64,000 bases of DNA, taken from the NCBI GenBank assembly GCA_008828725.1, contig MEHQ01000602.1, positions 290,917 to 354,916 on the forward strand, in the 5' to 3' direction. Below are positions 1 through 13,300 of this stretch, one piece after another; the first letter of the stretch is position 1, and each line of letters starts with the position of its first letter. Source of the stretch: Saccharina japonica. Its lineage: Eukaryota; Sar; Phaeophyceae; Laminariales; Laminariaceae. The position numbers and the translations under genes are program-made. The notes beneath the pieces were generated by a model, which searched no databases, had not been told where the DNA came from, and saw nothing but the letters and a program-made list of their open reading frames with translations.

Positions 1-38
1 CTTTTTTTTTTTTTTTTTCCCCCCCCCCCCCCCCCCCC
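1..38. repeat. T17/C20 homopolymer junction
   Basis: The window opens with a run of T followed by a pure run of 20 C. Nothing else is recognisable up to about 400. The C run may be the poly(C) tail of the retroposon family described below, but no element body is visible beside it. Confidence 0.6.
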
Positions 39-416
39 TCGTGCTTTCCGTACATGCCAGGGAAACGTTAAAAGGTTCCGCGAGTGTTAAGAACTCCTTT
101 TTTTTTCAAAAATATTTTCTGGCAAACGTGTCGCAGGGATGATGTTTTTTTCCCCGTTATTTCGTTTTTTTGGAAGCGAAAAAAAAAAAAAAAAAAAAAA
201 CGCTTAAAAATTGTCCAATCACTGGGACGGGCTCGGTGATGGTGTGTGTGCGTGTTTCTCCGAGAGCTAAAAAGGTCACAGAGATGTTTTCAAGTGGAGA
301 AAAAAATCTCGCGAAGACAGGGTGGCGATCGATTCATCCCACGACACATGCTAAGGTTCCTCATTTTGAGGAGCTCTATCCCATGATCCCGCGGTAAAAA
401 CAAAAAACTGCCGTAC

Positions 417-573
417 GTAGCCCTACGTGACGTGTTTTGCAACTCGATCACAAACGTGTAAGCCTGGTCGGGCTCGAACTCGTCAGGGTCAAGTCCACCC
501 CACCCATTCTGCTCCCAGTGCACCAGGTTCAGATGGAGACGCCTGTGGCTAGTAGCAACAGACAGGGAGTCGC
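417..573 (-). CDS. Possible internal exon of an unrecognised gene
   Basis: A minus-strand open stretch of about 52 codons follows a good acceptor (atatcag) at 574-576 and reads GDSLSVATSHRRLHLNLVHW and onwards, with blocks such as WGGLDPDEFEPDQAYTF. Composition is that of a folded globular protein, unlike the low-complexity frames around it. Candidate donors GTAGGG (after 427) and GTACGG (after about 417) lie at the far end. I do not recognise the family. The rest of the gene would lie below 290 or outside the window. It could also be a chance frame. Confidence 0.35.
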
Positions 574-960
574 CTGATATGTCAGCTTCTCTCTGCCCGA
601 TACCTTTCCCGTTTTTTTCCCCGTTCTTTTTGCTTGAATTTTGGTAATTTGAATTTGACCAGTTGGTCGATGTCAACGTGCTTCTTCTGACCACAACTAC
701 AATAGCTGTTATTACACGTATATGCGTGGCATGCCGGTACGCAACGTAGCTGGAGTATAGTTGGTTTCTTCCCGTTTTTGGTTTTTACAAATTTCTGGGT
801 TAAAAGAGAAGTAAGTGGTGCTACGTTATTTTTCTTACATTATCAATACAAGAAGTGAACCTCGCCGTGTTTTTCATCACTGGTGTGTACTACGCGTACC
901 GTGAGCTCAACAGACTGTAAAAAAAAAAGACTGACGGGCACCTACAGACACTTGAAAAAA

Positions 961-1090
961 AAACAGACTGACTGGGACAGACAGAACAGACAGACAGACA
1001 GACCGACAGACAGACAGGCAGACAAGACAGACAGATAGACAGAAAGACGGATAGACAAGACAGACGGGCGGACGGACGGACGCACGAATA
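961..1090. repeat. (GACA)n microsatellite
   Basis: Imperfect GACA/GACG tetranucleotide array directly left of the MITE that starts at 1095. Confidence 0.85.
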
Positions 1091-1094
1091 GACA

Positions 1095-1375
1095 GACGCG
1101 TGCTAATATGGATACATCGGTTTTGTTTTGAAACGGCTTCTGAACGACGGGGGGCTGGGCTGGCTCCTTAAACCGCAATATTTTTCAAACCAAAATCGTC
1201 GGAATTTCACTCTTTTGTTGCAATATTTTTCATGTTTCTACTTATTAAGCCATGGGATTATTCATCGGGTAGCACTTTCATTTCCCTCCAAAATCTGTTT
1301 TGAGTGAGATATTATAGGGCTCCTTAAATGACCACCCTAAAAAAAAAACATGGTGCACCTGCATGCAGGCTACCG
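1095..1375. mobile_element. MITE family M1, diverged copy
   Basis: Starts with GACGCGTGCTA, the terminal sequence shared by many elements in this window (consensus GACGCGTGCTACGATAGAGGT). Internal landmarks match the family: a 'tccttaaacc' block, 'aaaatcgtcggaatttc', 'ccatgggattattcatcggg', and a right half ending in 'aaacatggtgcacct'. About 280 bp with no coding capacity. It is more diverged than the copies at 25-27 kb, so probably older. Confidence 0.65.
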
Positions 1376-1379
1376 TACC

Positions 1380-2139
1380 ATGGGTCGACAGAAAAACAGG
1401 CAGCATCAGGCAGCAGATAGATCGACAGGATGGCAGGTGGCAATAGGAAGGCAAACCGGGCCGTCGTCGTGTTTCAGTCACATACGAGCATGTAGCCGCA
1501 ACCCCTGGCTTCTGTACACCTTGTGTATGCTGATGCATGCTCTTTTATACCTCTGGCACTTTTTATGACGTGAAAGCACGGTGCCCGTAGCTCTTTCAAA
1601 CCTTGTGCTGAAGGGTTCCCGCCAGAAATCAAATATGGTTTCAGGGGTGTTCGCGGGTCGGGTCACACCTCGCGGGCCGGGTCGCGGGTCGCCGGTCGGG
1701 TCGGGTAACGGTAACCGGGCCCGATCCGGGAAAATATTAAAACCTTCTGACACGTTGGCGAAAAGAGCGCTACCCTTAAGAAAGCGCGCGCCCACCACCA
1801 ATCGCAGTGCAGACCTAAATACGCCATCATAGCCTCCAACCAGGAAAGCAAATACTCCTGGTATGAAGTACAGGGCACCTAATAAGAAACAGGAAATCTG
1901 GCCCAGGCTGGATTTCTTATTTGAGAGAGGGTGATTCCTACACTACTTTCGAGATAACGACTCCCGATTTTCCTCTTTTCCTCTAAATCTCAGCCCGGCT
2001 TTCTTAACAGCCTGTTTCTTATTATAGGTGTCGTGTACTGTATTCGGACGAAGAAAGAAGCGAAAGCCAGCAGAACTCGTACGAGTTCGTACGTAGTCGA
2101 GCAAAAACAAATGAAGACCTCAACAATTCGTAAGCGTTC
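1380..2139. other. No gene recognised
   Basis: This stretch holds short GC-rich repeats around 1640-1730 (alternating GGGTCGGG/CGGGTCGC) and otherwise nothing I can assign. The short frames on both strands have no family resemblance. Confidence 0.4.
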
Positions 2140-2905
2140 CCTGTTGGCGGTCTGCCTGCCATGCAGCCCCTTCCAAGAAGAAGGAACCGAAAACAGCGGC
2201 CTTGCAACACGCACCCCCCCCCCCCCCCCCCACAGGCGAAGACCCCCCCCCGCCCCCCACTCCCATCCCCGCTACCGCCATCGCCTCCAGCAATCGCTGT
2301 GGAAACTCACGGCGGCGACCAAGGAAAACACAGTTCTGGCGAAACAATAAGCGAGTCCTTTCTACCTGGTACCTGGTATCCGTGTATCCGTATGTTTACC
2401 AGTCGGCGGTTTCGCTGCTTCCATCACCCTCTACTTTCATGGAAGCAAAAAGAACCGCCCCTGCCCCTCCGCCCCTGCTACATACGAGTACCGCAACCGC
2501 CTCCAGCAGTCGAAGTGGAAACCCTCGGAGATCAATCAAGGGAAAAACAACCCTCTAGCTGAACGAGTAGCTCCTCCAGAATAGCACCCACATTACAAGA
2601 GCAAAACGTTACTTGGAATTAGTGGGGGTTCATTTTTGAAGTGGTAAGAAAAGGGCTAAGCGTGTCCTTTCTACATACATACCACGATGTCCGAAAATGT
2701 AAGGCCCGTATGGGTATTAACACGAATACACCAATGGTTCTTAAATTTCCGGATAAGAGGGGTACATGATATCAATCGGCCACTTCGCCGCCACCACTAC
2801 CCTCTACTTTCATGGCAGACGAAGCACCGCCACCGCCCCCGCCCACGACACAGCTACCGCTATCACCTCACCGCCTCCAGCCATCGCAGCGGAAACCCTG
2901 CGTGA
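2140..2905 (-). repeat. Degenerate tandem copies of the POLD2 terminal exon edge
   Basis: Three decayed copies (about 2140-2320, 2350-2535 and 2664-2905) resemble 3245-3370, which is the 3' part of the last POLD2 exon plus its 3' flank. Shared blocks in plus orientation are 'gcgtgtcctt', 'atcagtcggccgctt', 'cctctacttccat', a C-rich stretch, then 'cgcctcc' and 'agcagtggaaacc'. The copies lie downstream of the gene and carry no usable frame. They look like successive local duplications that then diverged. Confidence 0.6.
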
Positions 2906-3004
2906 CCAACAGGAAAACATCAGGGATGTTCATGGGTCGGGTCAACACCTGGTCAGATCGGGTCGGGTCGAGTAATGGTGGTCCGACCCGATCCGCGAGA
3001 GCTT

Positions 3005-3190
3005 CAACCCACCCCAACCCAACCCAACCCAACCCAACCCAACCTATCACAACGCAACCCAACACAACCAAACACAACACAGCACAACACAGCACAACAC
3101 GAAACAACACACTCAACCGAACCCGACCCGACCCGACCCGACCCGATCCGACCCGTGAAATTTTGAAAAAAAATGACCCCGCCCGCGGGT
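3005..3190. repeat. (CCCAA)n, (CACAA)n and (ACCCG)n minisatellite
   Basis: Back-to-back pentamer arrays: CCCAA, then CACAA variants, then ACCCG. They are flanked by a short 'cgggtcgggtc' block on both sides. Long frames through here are repeat translations. Confidence 0.85.
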
Positions 3191-3291
3191 CGGGTCATGA
3201 CCCGTGAAGAGAGCTCTGGAAAAAACAAAAAGCTGGCTGAGCAATAAAGCGTGTCCTTGCTATATGCTATTATATCAGTCGGCCGCTTCCT

Positions 3292-3444
3292 CTACTTCCA
3301 TAGAGACGAAGCGCCACCCCCTTCCCCTTCCCCGCCTCCGCCGACAGCAGTGGAAAACCTCAGCGGAGTGCAGTCCAGGGTGTCCAGATCCAAAAGCACG
3401 GCTTCCCCCGTGAGGCCGAACGCTGGGACGCACACCATCCGCGT
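3292..3444 (-). CDS. POLD2: POLD2 terminal exon
   Basis: Begins [20 protein letters not shown] after acceptor 'aaaatgcag' and includes DCTPLRF, matching the C-terminal strand region of POLD2. It ends with a glycine-rich tail and SSLWK-stop, 50 codons plus the stop. The tail lies in the repeat-like stretch that is echoed at 2140-2905, so the exact C-terminus may be recent in origin. Confidence 0.88.
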   Translation of the reverse strand, partial: TRMVCVPAFGLTGEAVLLDLDTLDCTPLRFSTAVGGGGEGEGGGASSLWK

Positions 3445-6400
3445 CTGCATTTTGTTTTGGCGTTTTGTTTTTGCGTTTTTTGTGTGTTTTTTTGTGTGTA
3501 GGGTATTTCGGTGTTTTTTCGTGTGTTTTTTTTGTTGTGTTTTAGTTCGCATTTTGTGTGTGTGGTAGTTGAGTTTGTTTCGTTTGTAAATATTTATTGT
3601 TTACATTTTCGGATTTGTGTGTGTATTTTTATTGTTTGGGGGGTTTTTTACGGTGCGTTTTCCCCAGAGTTTTATATATAAAAAAAACGCGACCGCGTTT
3701 TGTATACGTTTTTGGCGGTTTCATGTGACGACGTCGAACGGCAACACAACAGCGGCGGGGCGGGAAAGCGCGCGGGGGGGGGGGGGGGGGGTTAGTATCG
3801 GATGTAAGTTGGAGGGGGAGGTGGGAGGAGCGACAGCAGACAATTAATAGTACGGAACCCAACAACAGCAAATGTTTTCGTCAAATCATGCCAAATGTTT
3901 TCGTCAAATCATGCCTATGAGCAACCCCAGCAGTAGCAACAGCAACCTCAGCAGCAGCAGCAGCAGCAGCAGACCGGCGCCCTAAGCTTGGTCATAGTAA
4001 ATAGGACCTGTGGTACACACAAAAAAACTATATACAGTAGTTTCCAATTTTTTACTAACAATATTTGGTCCTGTATACTCATGGTCCCCCCGTAATCGTT
4101 TCACCAGCCTGGCGGAGGAGGATTAAAAAACACACATACACATACACACATGTATTTGCTTCGAAGCTACCTAATGCCAAAATAGATACTTCGAAGTATA
4201 TATATATATATCCTACACAAAACTCCAAGTAATTTTACCACCCAAAAATAGGTGCAAGTTAGATCTTAAGGAGTTGAATTCCAAAAACAACAGTCGACAC
4301 ATTTGGTTTTTTCCTTTCCTCGTCTTTCAATATTATTCTTCCGCTTCTCGTATGTACGACCCCTCGTACCTTCTGTCCGTTCGAGCCTTCCAGCAAGCTC
4401 GTTGCGAAGGTGGGCTGGTTGCCCGCAAAGTAAACATCGGGGCATTCCTGCTCACCCCCCCCCGTGTCAGTCAAAGCGTGTCGATTCGAAGTTGGCCAGC
4501 AGCGGAAGCGACACGTGATGTATACGCAGGCGTACACCAGGGAGAGGAGAGAGGGGGGGCGGGGTGTGTACTCATTTTTCGCGCATGGCCGTAGTCGTAT
4601 GACCATAGACCCTCGCGTCCCTCCAATGCCGGGATGGAGCACGTTAGATTTTCACCAACGAGGCAGACATTGCTTGCACCAAGCGCGAAGCGCCGTGAGG
4701 TATTGGCATCCATGAAGGTGAGCCTGAATCCTACTAGCGAACTGCCTTGCCATATGGATGACAGCTCGATGAAGTACAGCGGGGGGCGGAGAAGCCTAAG
4801 ACTCATATTTGACTACGTGATCAGCAGTAGTTACGACGCGAGGGGGGGCTGGAGAACTGTATAGAGCGAAGCTTATCCATGAGATGGGGCGGGGGAAACA
4901 GAGCTGCATCAACGCCAGTACCAGCACCAGGACTCTTGCCGGTATTGCAAAATAAAACACCAACACCAAACGTAGCATCAACGCCAACGCCGACACAAAC
5001 ACCATCACCAACGGCAACACACAACGATGGCCCACAACTCTCAACTACTCAACGCACAGCACAGCCAACACGCAACAACACACAACACACAACGCAAACA
5101 TAACACATAGCACATAACATATAACACATAACACGCTACAAGCTGCACGTTGCACGCTGAGCGCTGAACGCGGCACGCTGCACGCTGCACGCTGCACGCT
5201 ACGTAGACGCTACACGCTAGACGCAATACATGAACACACAGTACACCGAGAAACGTCAACACCACCAACACAAAAAAAACAACACGCCAACACACCACTC
5301 GACAACACATCTTCAAAATTCACCTCAACAATGAAGGGGAATTCCGTCGCAAAAAGGATAAAACACACAACACACCAACACACCGACACACCGACACACA
5401 ACACACAACACACCAACACACAACACACCAACACACAACACACAACACACCAACACACCAACACACCAACACACAACACAACAACACAACAAATCTTCAA
5501 AACCCACCTCAATAATGAACGGGTCTTCCGTCACAAACGGGTAGCAGCCGAGCGTCTCCGGTGCTGTCGGCGCCATATGCCTCCACTCAAGGGTTTCCTC
5601 GAGCCGTCGCAGGCATGCAGGCTTATCACCGACCTCCCCGCCTTCGTAAAAAAAAAAAAAAAAACGGTGGTCGGAAAATTCGAAAGAAATTTCCGTCATG
5701 TTCATTATGTCTCACCTTCATCGGACGATCGTCAAGAAAATTATTTATTTGCAGGCGCCCAATGAAAATACTGTGCAGGCCAACAGCTGTTGCGCTTGGC
5801 ACCCTGCTCCTCGTTGGTGCTTTGACCCCGCAGTGTGCCGTCTTCCCATCAAGGCGCCCTGCTCCCACCCACAAGGTGCAGACATATAATCAGCCCTCCG
5901 CAGGAGCCGCCGGAGGCCCACCAGGCACCCTCTGATCTCAGGCACCCCGCCAGTCAGGGTGCCAAGCGCAACTCGCCTGCACGATATTTTCCTCAGGCGC
6001 TTGCAAATGTATGTACTACCGAATTTATGAGCGATTCTAAAGGCATACAAATTGTGACGGCAAATCATAATAACGAAACCCGTGACGAAAATCATTAATC
6101 ACGTCTTGTACATATAGGTGCCTCAGTTTTGGTATGGGCATCGGCGATGATTTTACCAACGATGATTATGGAAAGCAATGTCTCCGGAGGTCCAATGGCC
6201 ATATCTAGAATGATACCATTCATGGGCATACAACATGGCTTACAATCGGAAAAAGGACGGCCCCAAAAAAAAAATCAAGCACTGAGTTCGAGAAGGAAGA
6301 TGGTGTTTCTGAGAATGTTCTTGCTGAAAAAATCGAGCATTGGGCTCGTAGGGACTTTCTGCCCCCTATCCTAGTTATTTGTTTCCATTTTTTATGGTAA

Positions 6401-9400
6401 ACAAGATTGAAAGACCTACTTCCTAGCGATGTGTCCACGGAAAAAATACCGACGAGATTTTCCATGGCCAACTTTTTCTTTGTGTGTGTGCTCTTTATTG
6501 GATGCGGAGAAAATAGACTCTGAGATTTACCCCAGGGGATGTGATATCTTGCCATCTTGATTACAGTATAGAGGGTGTGATATATTATTATCTTGATTAA
6601 ATTACAGAGGGTGTGATGTCTTAGTATCTTGATTACAGTGTAGAGGGTGTGATATCTTAGCATCTGGATTACAGTATAGAGGGTGTGATATACTATTATC
6701 TTGATTACAGTATAGAGGGTGTGATGTCTTAGTATCTTGATTACAGTGTGAAGGGTGTGATATCTTAGTATATTGATTACAGTAGGGTGTGTTATATATT
6801 ATTATATTGACTACAGTATAGAGGGTGTCATATATGATTATCTTGATTACAGGATACGGTGCTCGTATAGCCTACGTACGGTTGACATACACTAACCATA
6901 CGAAGTACAAGTATAACAGCGTAATTTCCAAGGAAATTCCAACCTCACCGCAGTCCCCGTCTGGTCCGTCTGGTCTCAAAATAACCATGGATAATAATAG
7001 TTGACATAACTCCGTGCGAGTAGAAAGTGTGTAGCCATTTTTCCGGGAATTTTCCAAGCTTACAGTCCCGCCTGGTCCGCCTGGTCTAAACCAGACATAA
7101 CGGTTGAAGGCTGGTGGATACCCCACCTTTACCGTCGGTACCCGCCGCGGTGTATCTTACCGACAATATTTCAACGACTGATGGATACCTTACATCTCAC
7201 ACCGTCTATATCCTTTGTGGTGTATCTTGCCCACAATATTTCAACGGCTGATGGATACCTCACACTTACCGCCTATATGAGTAGATTATACAATCCGTTA
7301 GCAAGGATCTTTAAGGGATGATTTCGTCTTGAAAATTGTGTACCTGCGGTCCGCATTTCGGAATCGTGGTCCGCGTTCGGAATGTTCTCGCAATTTTCTC
7401 GCTAAATGCAAAAGCGGCGCAGCTGCGTTTCTCGCCTGTTTCTGGTCCGTGTTGGGTCCGGTTTGGGTCAGGGTTAGGGTTAGGGTTAGGATCGGGGGTT
7501 GGGTTGGATCTACGCCCCTATGTCTACCTTGATTCCACCAGGAAGTGCTTCCTAGCTCGCAAAGCAATGCAACAAGTGAACAGCCCGCCCCTATAAAGAT
7601 CCTTGCTAACGAATTGTAACAGGATCTCGCCTATATCCTTCGGGATGTATTTTTCCATGTATGTATATTTTAACGGCTGGTGGATACCTCACCTTTACCG
7701 TCCGTACCCGTCGTGGTGTATTTTTCCATATCTTTGAGGGGTTGGCCGGAGCTGCCCAAGAACACTCGCTCCCCGATCTTCGCCTCGTGGGGGTTTGTAA
7801 CTCTCTGGGGCGTTTTTTTTGTTTGCAGACAAAAAAACAATTGAAGACATATTGGGAAAAAACGGAACGGGCAGCAGCAGCGTCATCAACAGCGGCAGCA
7901 ACAACAGTAGTAGTAGTAGTAGTAGTAGTAGCAGCAGCAGCAACAACAGTAGCAGTAGTAGTAGCAGCAGCAGCGGCAGCAGCAGCAGCAGAAACGGCAG
8001 CAGCAGGGGCACAATCAGCAGGAACAGCAGCATCACGTTAAAAAAAGCACAACAAAACAAATTGACAAAAAAAAAATAACAAATAACAAATAACAAATGA
8101 CGATACAGCACGTACAAAAAAACGAAAACCACTTTTTTGTTTCACAAATATATACCTGTAACGATCCGAACCGGGTGGCGTTCCTTAGAAGGCAAGGGTG
8201 GAGCGGCTGCTGGGGCAGGGTGTAGTTCGCGGGATCGCTTTTCCCCCTGGGTGCCGGAGGGCGGGGAGCGGGGGCGGGGGGGGGGGAAAAGGGTGCCTCA
8301 AAGAGGTTGTAGTTTATCGTGAAGAGCGTTGAGATCGCACAGGGGTGCTGTGGGTGCTAACTAGTCCAACATTACATCATTAGTACTATCAGTAATTCAT
8401 TAAAACGGTTAGTAAGTCATTAGTACTATTCGTAAGTCATTCGTACTACTAGAAAGTGACCCAAAATATCTTGCCCTGACAAAACTGAAAATTCAAGCCC
8501 GATGAGCATCGACAGGTAAAAACATATCACACATATCAAACTTGTCCAAAAATAGTGAAAAAAACACGCATTGGCATCCCAGTCCTGCCGTTGACGCCAA
8601 AGTGAGGCGGTGCCCCTGGCAGGCTCTCCCTTGTGCGGCATATTAGTGGTGTGGAGGACACACTCAAGCAAGGTGGGCTGATATGATATGATGCCTCGGG
8701 TCTACACCGAACGGAGGGACAGGCCAGGCCTTCTTCGGTGCGTAATGAGGCGGTGTAACATAGGGGGGGAGGGAATCTGGTATCCACACCAGCGATATTT
8801 GGTATTAATAAAATTCCTCTTTTGAAACATCACCACCACGATCACCATCACTACCGAGCAGCATTGCATAATAAGGATACTATTACGTAGTAAATAGGAC
8901 CAAATGTTAACATTGGTACCAGTAAAAATAGGGAAATACGCATTTTTTGTGTGTACAGTGTACATACATATTGCGGGGGACCATAGTAAATAGGACCTAT
9001 GGTACAGACAAAAAACTACATACCAGTATTTCCCTATTTTTACATATTTACCACGAACATTTGGTCCTATTTACTATGCCCCCCGCCGTAAAAATAGCCA
9101 GCCAGAAATAAACGGTGCTACTGTATCTGTATCGTATCATAGCACGCGTCACCTATCAAGATGGGAGTTCCACTCGACTTACCAGGCATGACGTCCACGG
9201 GAGCGGCGGCCGCAAGCAAGGCGAGGACCGTGTCCAGCTCCTTCATCGGCGATGACACGAGCCTCTGCTGCGCCGCGTTCAGGCGCTTAGACGGACCCGT
9301 TCCTTTGGCGGACGATGCGACATAAACGGAAAGAAAAAGCAGGAACAAAATGAAAAGAAACTAAAAAAAAATAAAAAAAATACAAAAAAATACAAAAAAA

Positions 9401-10353
9401 TACAAAAAAACAAAATACAAAAAAAATACAAAAACAAGCAGAACCAAAAACAAAAATAAAAAACGGCACCTTGAAAAATTGGACCGTGAAAACAAGAAGG
9501 AAAACATATAGAAGTATGTTCAAAATACAAAAAAGAAAGAAAAATGACATATACATAGTCTAATGGACCATGAAATAACAAGAAAGTAAATAAACCAGAA
9601 ATATAAATTAGGTATATATGAATTTCGCCGACGACGACACGAGCCGGTGCTGCGCCGTGTTGAGGCGCTTCGACGCACCCGTCCTTAGGAAAATATGTGA
9701 CAAAAAAACGACGCAACCATGAAAAAGCACAAACACAAACACAAATACAACACGCATACAAACACGCGCTCCCACAAAACGAAGTTACGTGATGTACCAG
9801 GCATAAAATTGATACTTGATGAAAAAAAAACAGACTTGGCAAAAAATGATACATGACAAACGATATATATTAAAAAAAAATAAAAAGAACGACAGCTGTG
9901 AGCTCGAGGATTTCGTCGAACGATATATATATACAATTCTACAGCCTCAGATTGTATCCCCCTCATACGGGATGTACGTCCTGCATGAGGACATGTAAAA
10001 CCCGTAAGTACGCGCGATCGAAGTATTACACTCAGCTTGCAAAGACGAGTTTCGACGAAATCCTCGAGCTCACAGCTGTTGTTTTTTATTTTTTATTTTT
10101 TATTTTTTAATATATATAACATCGTGCTTCCCCAAGTCGAATTTCAATTTTGATTTTGTTTTGATATTTTTTCAAAACTTTCTAGGGCTTGAGCATATCT
10201 TTATTGACACACGGACTGTAAAGTATGTGGTCAGGAGTTGAAGTGATAGCAACAATAATAGAACAAACGTGGTGAATAAAGACCAAATAGGCAGGCAAAA
10301 AACGAAACAAACAGTAGCAGCAGCAATAGCAGCAACAGCTACACAACAACAGC

Positions 10354-10385
<32 letters not shown>

Positions 10386-13300
10386 GAACAACAACAACAA
10401 CAGCAACAACAACAACAACAACAACAACAAAAATAGAACAAACGTGGTGAATAAAAAGAAAATAGCCAGGCAGAAAAAATAAATAAAAAATCTAGGTCTC
10501 TCTATCTATACCCCTTTCTCACCGCTGAGCATCTCGGCCGAAGGTGCCGCCACGCTATCCCCGCAAACAATTACCCGCCCGATCCTGCAAAGATATACCA
10601 GCATGATACAATCGCGAGAGGAAAAGGACAGTAAGGGTACGGGTAAGGGTACGGGTAACGGTAACGGTAAGGGTAATGGTACGGGTACGGGTGAGGGTAC
10701 GGGTAAGGGTACGGGTACGGGTAAGGTAAGTGGATAATCTCAACACGGGTAAGCTTGAGCTTGGGTCACGAGGTGCGGTGAAGGTAGCCAGAAGGAGGCA
10801 TATAAACTTGTATTAGTTTTCCCCAGAACATTAAGTCGGCAGAAGGGACGAGCTATAGAAGAGAGAGCACGCGCGGCGTGCTTGTTCCACCAAAAACATC
10901 CCCGAGACCCCCAAATGTCCAACCAAGATAAATCAAAATTATATCATGTGGAACTCCCCAAATATCCGTACGTATGTCATTTGCGGTTACATCTATCAGA
11001 CGCTGTACGAGTATGTTCTTACATAAGGGTACGGGTAAGGGCACGGGGAAGGGCACGGGGAAGGGTACGGGGAAGGGTACGGGGAAGGGTAAGAGTAAGG
11101 GTAAGGGTAAGGGTAAGGGTAAGGGTAAGGGTAAGGGTAAGGGTAAGGGTAAGGGTAAGGGTAAGGGTAAGGGTGCGAGTAAGGATAAAGGTGCGGGTAA
11201 GGTTAAGGATATGGATAAGGGTACGGGTAAGGTTAAGGGTGCGGATAAGGTTAGGGGTAAGGGTACGGGTGAGGGTACGGGCAAGGGTAAGGGTAAGGGT
11301 ACGGGCAAGGGTAAGGGTAAGGGTAAGGGTACGGGTAAGGGTACAAAGGGTAAGGGTAAGGGTAATGGTACGGGTACGGGTATGGGCAAATATATGGGCA
11401 AGGGTAAGGGTAAGCGTCAAGGGTAAGAGTAAGGGTAAGGGTATTCGGGTAAGCGTATGGGTATGGACAAAGGTAACGGGTAATAGTACGGGTACGGGTA
11501 AGGGCAGGGGTAAGGGCAACGGTAAGGGTAAGTAAATGGGCAAGGTCGAGAGTAACGGTAAGGGTAAGGGTAAGCGTAAAAGTTAAGGGCAACGGCAAGT
11601 GTGATGTGGGCCAAACCACGCCACACCACCACATCACAAACCCATACAAAACCAACCACACCACGTTTCGTCTTACGCGCAGTATGCCTGGCATACAACA
11701 CGCAAGACGCGGGACCAAAAACTAGCAAACATTCGGATCAAACCAACCCAACCCAACCTAACCTAACCCACCCCACCCCACCCCAACCCAACCCAACCCA
11801 ACCCAACCCGAAAACCAAAACAAGCTCCCAACATACCTTGCGCTAGTCCCCTCCTGCTCTTTCTCGCCGCCCAGATACCCCGCCACAAAATCCACCAATA
11901 ACGACACCAGCAGAGGATCGTGCACTCCCCCCACATGCAGTCCCGAAACCAGAAGAACGAATCCCGCCGGCTGACATACGAAACCCCCACCGATTTTCCG
12001 GTGAGGGGGGGAAGGGGAGGGGGGTGTACTTCATTTTCATGCATGGCCGTAGTCGTATGACCATATAAACCTACAATGCCGGGACGGAGCATGTCGGGTA
12101 TTCACCGACCAGGCAGACATTCCTAGAACCAAGCGCGAAACGCCGTGAGGTGTTGGGTAGGGGGTGTACTTATGCCATGCATGGCCATATTCGTATAGGA
12201 AGACCATAGACACTCGCAGCCCTACAATGTCGGGACGGAGCACGTCGGGTTTTCACCGACCAGGAAGGCATTGCTTGCACCGAGCGCGAGGCGAAACGTG
12301 AGGTGGGGGGGGAAGTTGTATGAGCGAAATGGATGATCTAGATGATTTAGATGATCTACGAGTAGATCATGATCTGTCAGGGGGGTGTAAAATGGTTTCC
12401 CCCCGTCAAGCCTTTTCGCTACCTATATACTCGTACGTGCTGCAAAAAAAAAAGTATCCTATCCAAACTAATTTGTCGCCAAACCGTTTGCGCAGCTTCT
12501 GAAGGGGGTTTCCCAGAAATATCACGGCCTTATTACCTTCTGTGGGAATGGCGGGGTGTTGGCGGCGACATTTCTCGTGGGGACACCAGGTCCTCCAACC
12601 AAAATTAAAAAAAAAAAGAAGAGAATATGTCCCAACATATAAGGATCGTTTTTTTACTAACATTGATACAAAAACGTTCCTATATTTCGGGAAAGTTTGG
12701 CACAACTCTAGTACCCAAACGCGTTCGCCCAAAACGTGTGTGTGCAGCTTTTAAAGGGGGCTTGCCAGTGATTATCACGGCGTTATTACCTTCTGGGAGG
12801 GGGGGGATGCTGGCGGCGGCAACCCCGCCGGACACCAGTCCTCCACCAGCATTTCGCCGGAGGCCTTCACCGTACCCTTCACAGCGATCACCATTCCTGA
12901 AGCGGGGTTGGGTTGGGTTGGGTTGGGTGTGGGTTGGGTTGGGTTGGGTTGGGTTGGGTAGGGTAGGGTTGGGTTGGGTTGGGATGTGATGAGTTAGGGT
13001 GGGGTGGGGTGAGTTGAGGTGGGGTGGTGGGGTTAGTTGGGGTTTCGTGGGGATGGGTTGGGTGGGAGTTCTTGCTGGAGTGAGCTGGACGAGGCGTTGT
13101 CCTCTCTCCCGTGACGCAGTTACAAACCGCCTTGGCGATACACCGCGTTGCAAGCTTTAAACGTTATGACATAGTAAAACGTTGTAACAAATCAAAAGAT
13201 TGTAACAATGCTTCAAAACGGCCCAACTCTTTTACAAAACGTAACAAAGCTACGAGAAGCCCCCACCTCCCACAACAACACAGCACCGATACCGATACCG

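Noticed and set aside
5040-5500. Cysteine-rich secreted protein on the minus strand ([12 protein letters not shown])
   Set aside because: Translation of the ACACACCA array.
6545-6860. Regular 33 bp spacing resembling a CRISPR array
   Set aside because: Units are contiguous and degenerate with no unique spacers, in a eukaryotic intron with no cas-like genes.
7466-7492. Telomere end or telomere addition site
   Set aside because: Only about 3.5 TTAGGG units, in mid-intron of POLD2 with coding exons on both sides.
9279-9854. Membrane-protein-like minus-strand frame rich in F and C
   Set aside because: Comes from (TACAAAAAAA)n in the intron. The real coding part here is the POLD2 exon at 9302-9183.
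10853-11543. Open frames of 150-217 codons on both strands
   Set aside because: Translations of the GGGTAA hexamer array (VRVRVR, GKGKGK, LPLPLP). No independent coding sign, and POLD2 exons surround the region.
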